DNA from: Candidatus Didemnitutus sp.
Lineage (GTDB): Bacteria > Verrucomicrobiota > Verrucomicrobiia > Opitutales > Opitutaceae
Reading direction: 5' to 3'
Length of the DNA: 6,979 nt
NCBI GenBank assembly: GCA_030682505.1
Contig: JAUXOH010000043.1
Location: forward strand, 1-6,979
The position numbers were made by a program, and so were the translations under genes. Position 1 is the stretch's first letter, and each line of letters starts with the position of its first letter. This document shows, one piece after another, positions 6,139-6,979 of the stretch. Below the pieces are notes generated by a model. That model was not told the DNA's origin. It was given only the letters and a program-made list of their open reading frames with translations, and did no database searches.

Positions 6139-6273
6139 GGTGGGAGGATGATCGAAAGAGAGGCCGGACAATGAATCCAACCCGTCGCCGCACGGCCCGT
6201 CAATCCGGGGCTCGAAAATACCCTGCCTGATTATCGGCGGAGTTCTTGCGGCGGAATGAGCTAGACTGTCAGG
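6139..6273. promoter_or_regulatory. Divergent cdd/ada intergenic region
   Basis: 135 bp between the cdd ATG (6138) and the ada ATG (6274), so it must carry promoters in both directions. For cdd, a TTGACG (6198-6203, minus strand) is spaced 17 bp from TTGGAT (6175-6180), a weak sigma-70-like pair. For ada I find no convincing -35/-10 pair and no clear Ada box. Only an AGG two bases before its ATG could serve in ribosome binding. Confidence 0.3.
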
Positions 6274-6979
6274 ATGATTCGACCCGAAGTTGCTCCTCCC
6301 ATGGCGATCCCCGCTCAACGTCTCCCTGAATTTCGCACGATGTATCGCGCGCTCGAGCGACGGGACGCGGCGTACGAAGGCGTCTTCTTCACCGGCGTGA
6401 AGACGACGGGCATTTTTTGTCGGCCCACCTGCCGCGCCAAGAAGCCCAAGCCGGAGAACGTCGAGTTCTTCCCGAATGTATCCGAGGCCCTGCACGGCGG
6501 CTACCGACCCTGCCGCCTGTGCCACCCGATGGATACGACCAAGCCCGTGCCGCCGCTCGTGGAGCAACTGCGCCGCGCGGTGGAGGCCGCCGCTGACGGC
6601 CGGGTGACCGACAAAGACCTGATGGCCATGGGCGTGGACCCCTCGACGGCCCGGCGACGCTTCAAGTCCTATCACGGCATGACTTTTCACGCCTACCAGC
6701 GTGCGCGGCGCATGGGACTGGCGTTGCGCGACGTCAAGGCGGGCAAGCCGGTGATTGAAGTGCAACTGGAACGGGGCTACGAATCGACCAGCGGGGTCCG
6801 CGAGGCCATCGCCCGGATGTTCGGCCAGTCGCCGCGGGGAGCGAAAAGCAGCGCCCGTCTCTTGGGCCGACGCCTTGAAACACCGCTCGGCACCATGCTC
6901 GCGCTCGCCGATGACCAGGGGTTGCGGGTGCTGGAGTTCATTGATCGCCGCGGTCTGGAGCGCGAAATCAGCGTGCTCC
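6274..6979 (+). CDS. ada: Ada: DNA methylphosphotriester repair protein and regulator (3'-truncated by window)
   Basis: 235 codons are visible from ATG 6274 with no stop; the gene continues past the window edge. The N-terminal Ada zinc domain is complete: GIFCRPTCRAKKPKPENVEFF with C49 and C53, then YRPCRLC with C80 and C83, the four zinc ligands. By homology C49 corresponds to Cys38 of E. coli Ada, which accepts the methyl group from phosphotriesters. An AraC-type DNA-binding region follows (about 93-190; STARRRFKSYHGMTFHAYQRARR, then VQLERGYESTSGVREAIARMFGQSP). The O6-alkylguanine methyltransferase domain begins near 197 (GRRLETPLGTMLALADDQGL) and is cut before its PCHR active site. The role is sensing and repair of alkylated DNA plus activation of the adaptive response. 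An internal ATG at 6301 is an alternative start. It diverges from cdd, with no evident functional link. Confidence 0.95.
   Translation, partial: MIRPEVAPPMAIPAQRLPEFRTMYRALERRDAAYEGVFFTGVKTTGIFCRPTCRAKKPKPENVEFFPNVSEALHGGYRPCRLCHPMDTTKPVPPLVEQLRRAVEAAADGRVTDKDLMAMGVDPSTARRRFKSYHGMTFHAYQRARRMGLALRDVKAGKPVIEVQLERGYESTSGVREAIARMFGQSPRGAKSSARLLGRRLETPLGTMLALADDQGLRVLEFIDRRGLEREISVL

Noticed and set aside
6139..6765. 209-codon N-terminal extension of cytidine deaminase
   Set aside because: It runs antisense through ada and the intergenic promoter region; family homology and length support the ATG at 6138.

Overview
The window is a GC-rich bacterial chromosomal segment with seven protein-coding genes, the last cut by the window edge. 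I see no rRNA, intact tRNA, CRISPR array or complete mobile element. Gene starts mostly lack a strong Shine-Dalgarno sequence. The high GC content, the chorismate synthase N-terminus (a short MPNSFGKLF-type start leading into GESHG) and the long two-domain cytidine deaminase suggest a Verrucomicrobiota (Opitutales-like) genome. That placement is inference and was not tested by a search.

Left part (27-2193, minus strand): a tight two-gene unit. The promoter-proximal gene encodes an unrecognised protein of about 362 residues that carries a plausible PD-(D/E)XK nuclease core. The second gene, joined to it within a few bases, encodes a DUF2971-family protein with an extra N-terminal region. This is the most accessory-looking part of the window and could be an undescribed defence-type cassette. 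A lower-GC gap (2194-2574) precedes it and holds a cluster of GAGACAAA repeats, a TTGCA-TG-TGCAA dyad and a tRNA-3'-end-like fragment.

Middle (2575-5140): an NAD(P)H-dependent FMN reductase on the minus strand diverges from aroC (chorismate synthase, plus strand) across 60 bp containing a perfect 10-bp palindrome. Chorismate synthase needs reduced FMN, so the neighbour could supply its cofactor. aroC is followed 37 bp later by a gene for a CobW/G3E-like protein whose P-loop and specificity motifs have decayed and which ends in a very acidic region.

Right part (5125-6979): a long two-domain cytidine deaminase (cdd, minus strand) converges on the pseudo-GTPase gene with a 16-bp tail overlap. 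It diverges from ada, a methylphosphotriester/O6-alkylguanine DNA repair protein and regulator, which runs off the right edge within its methyltransferase domain. The middle and right genes are housekeeping or repair functions.
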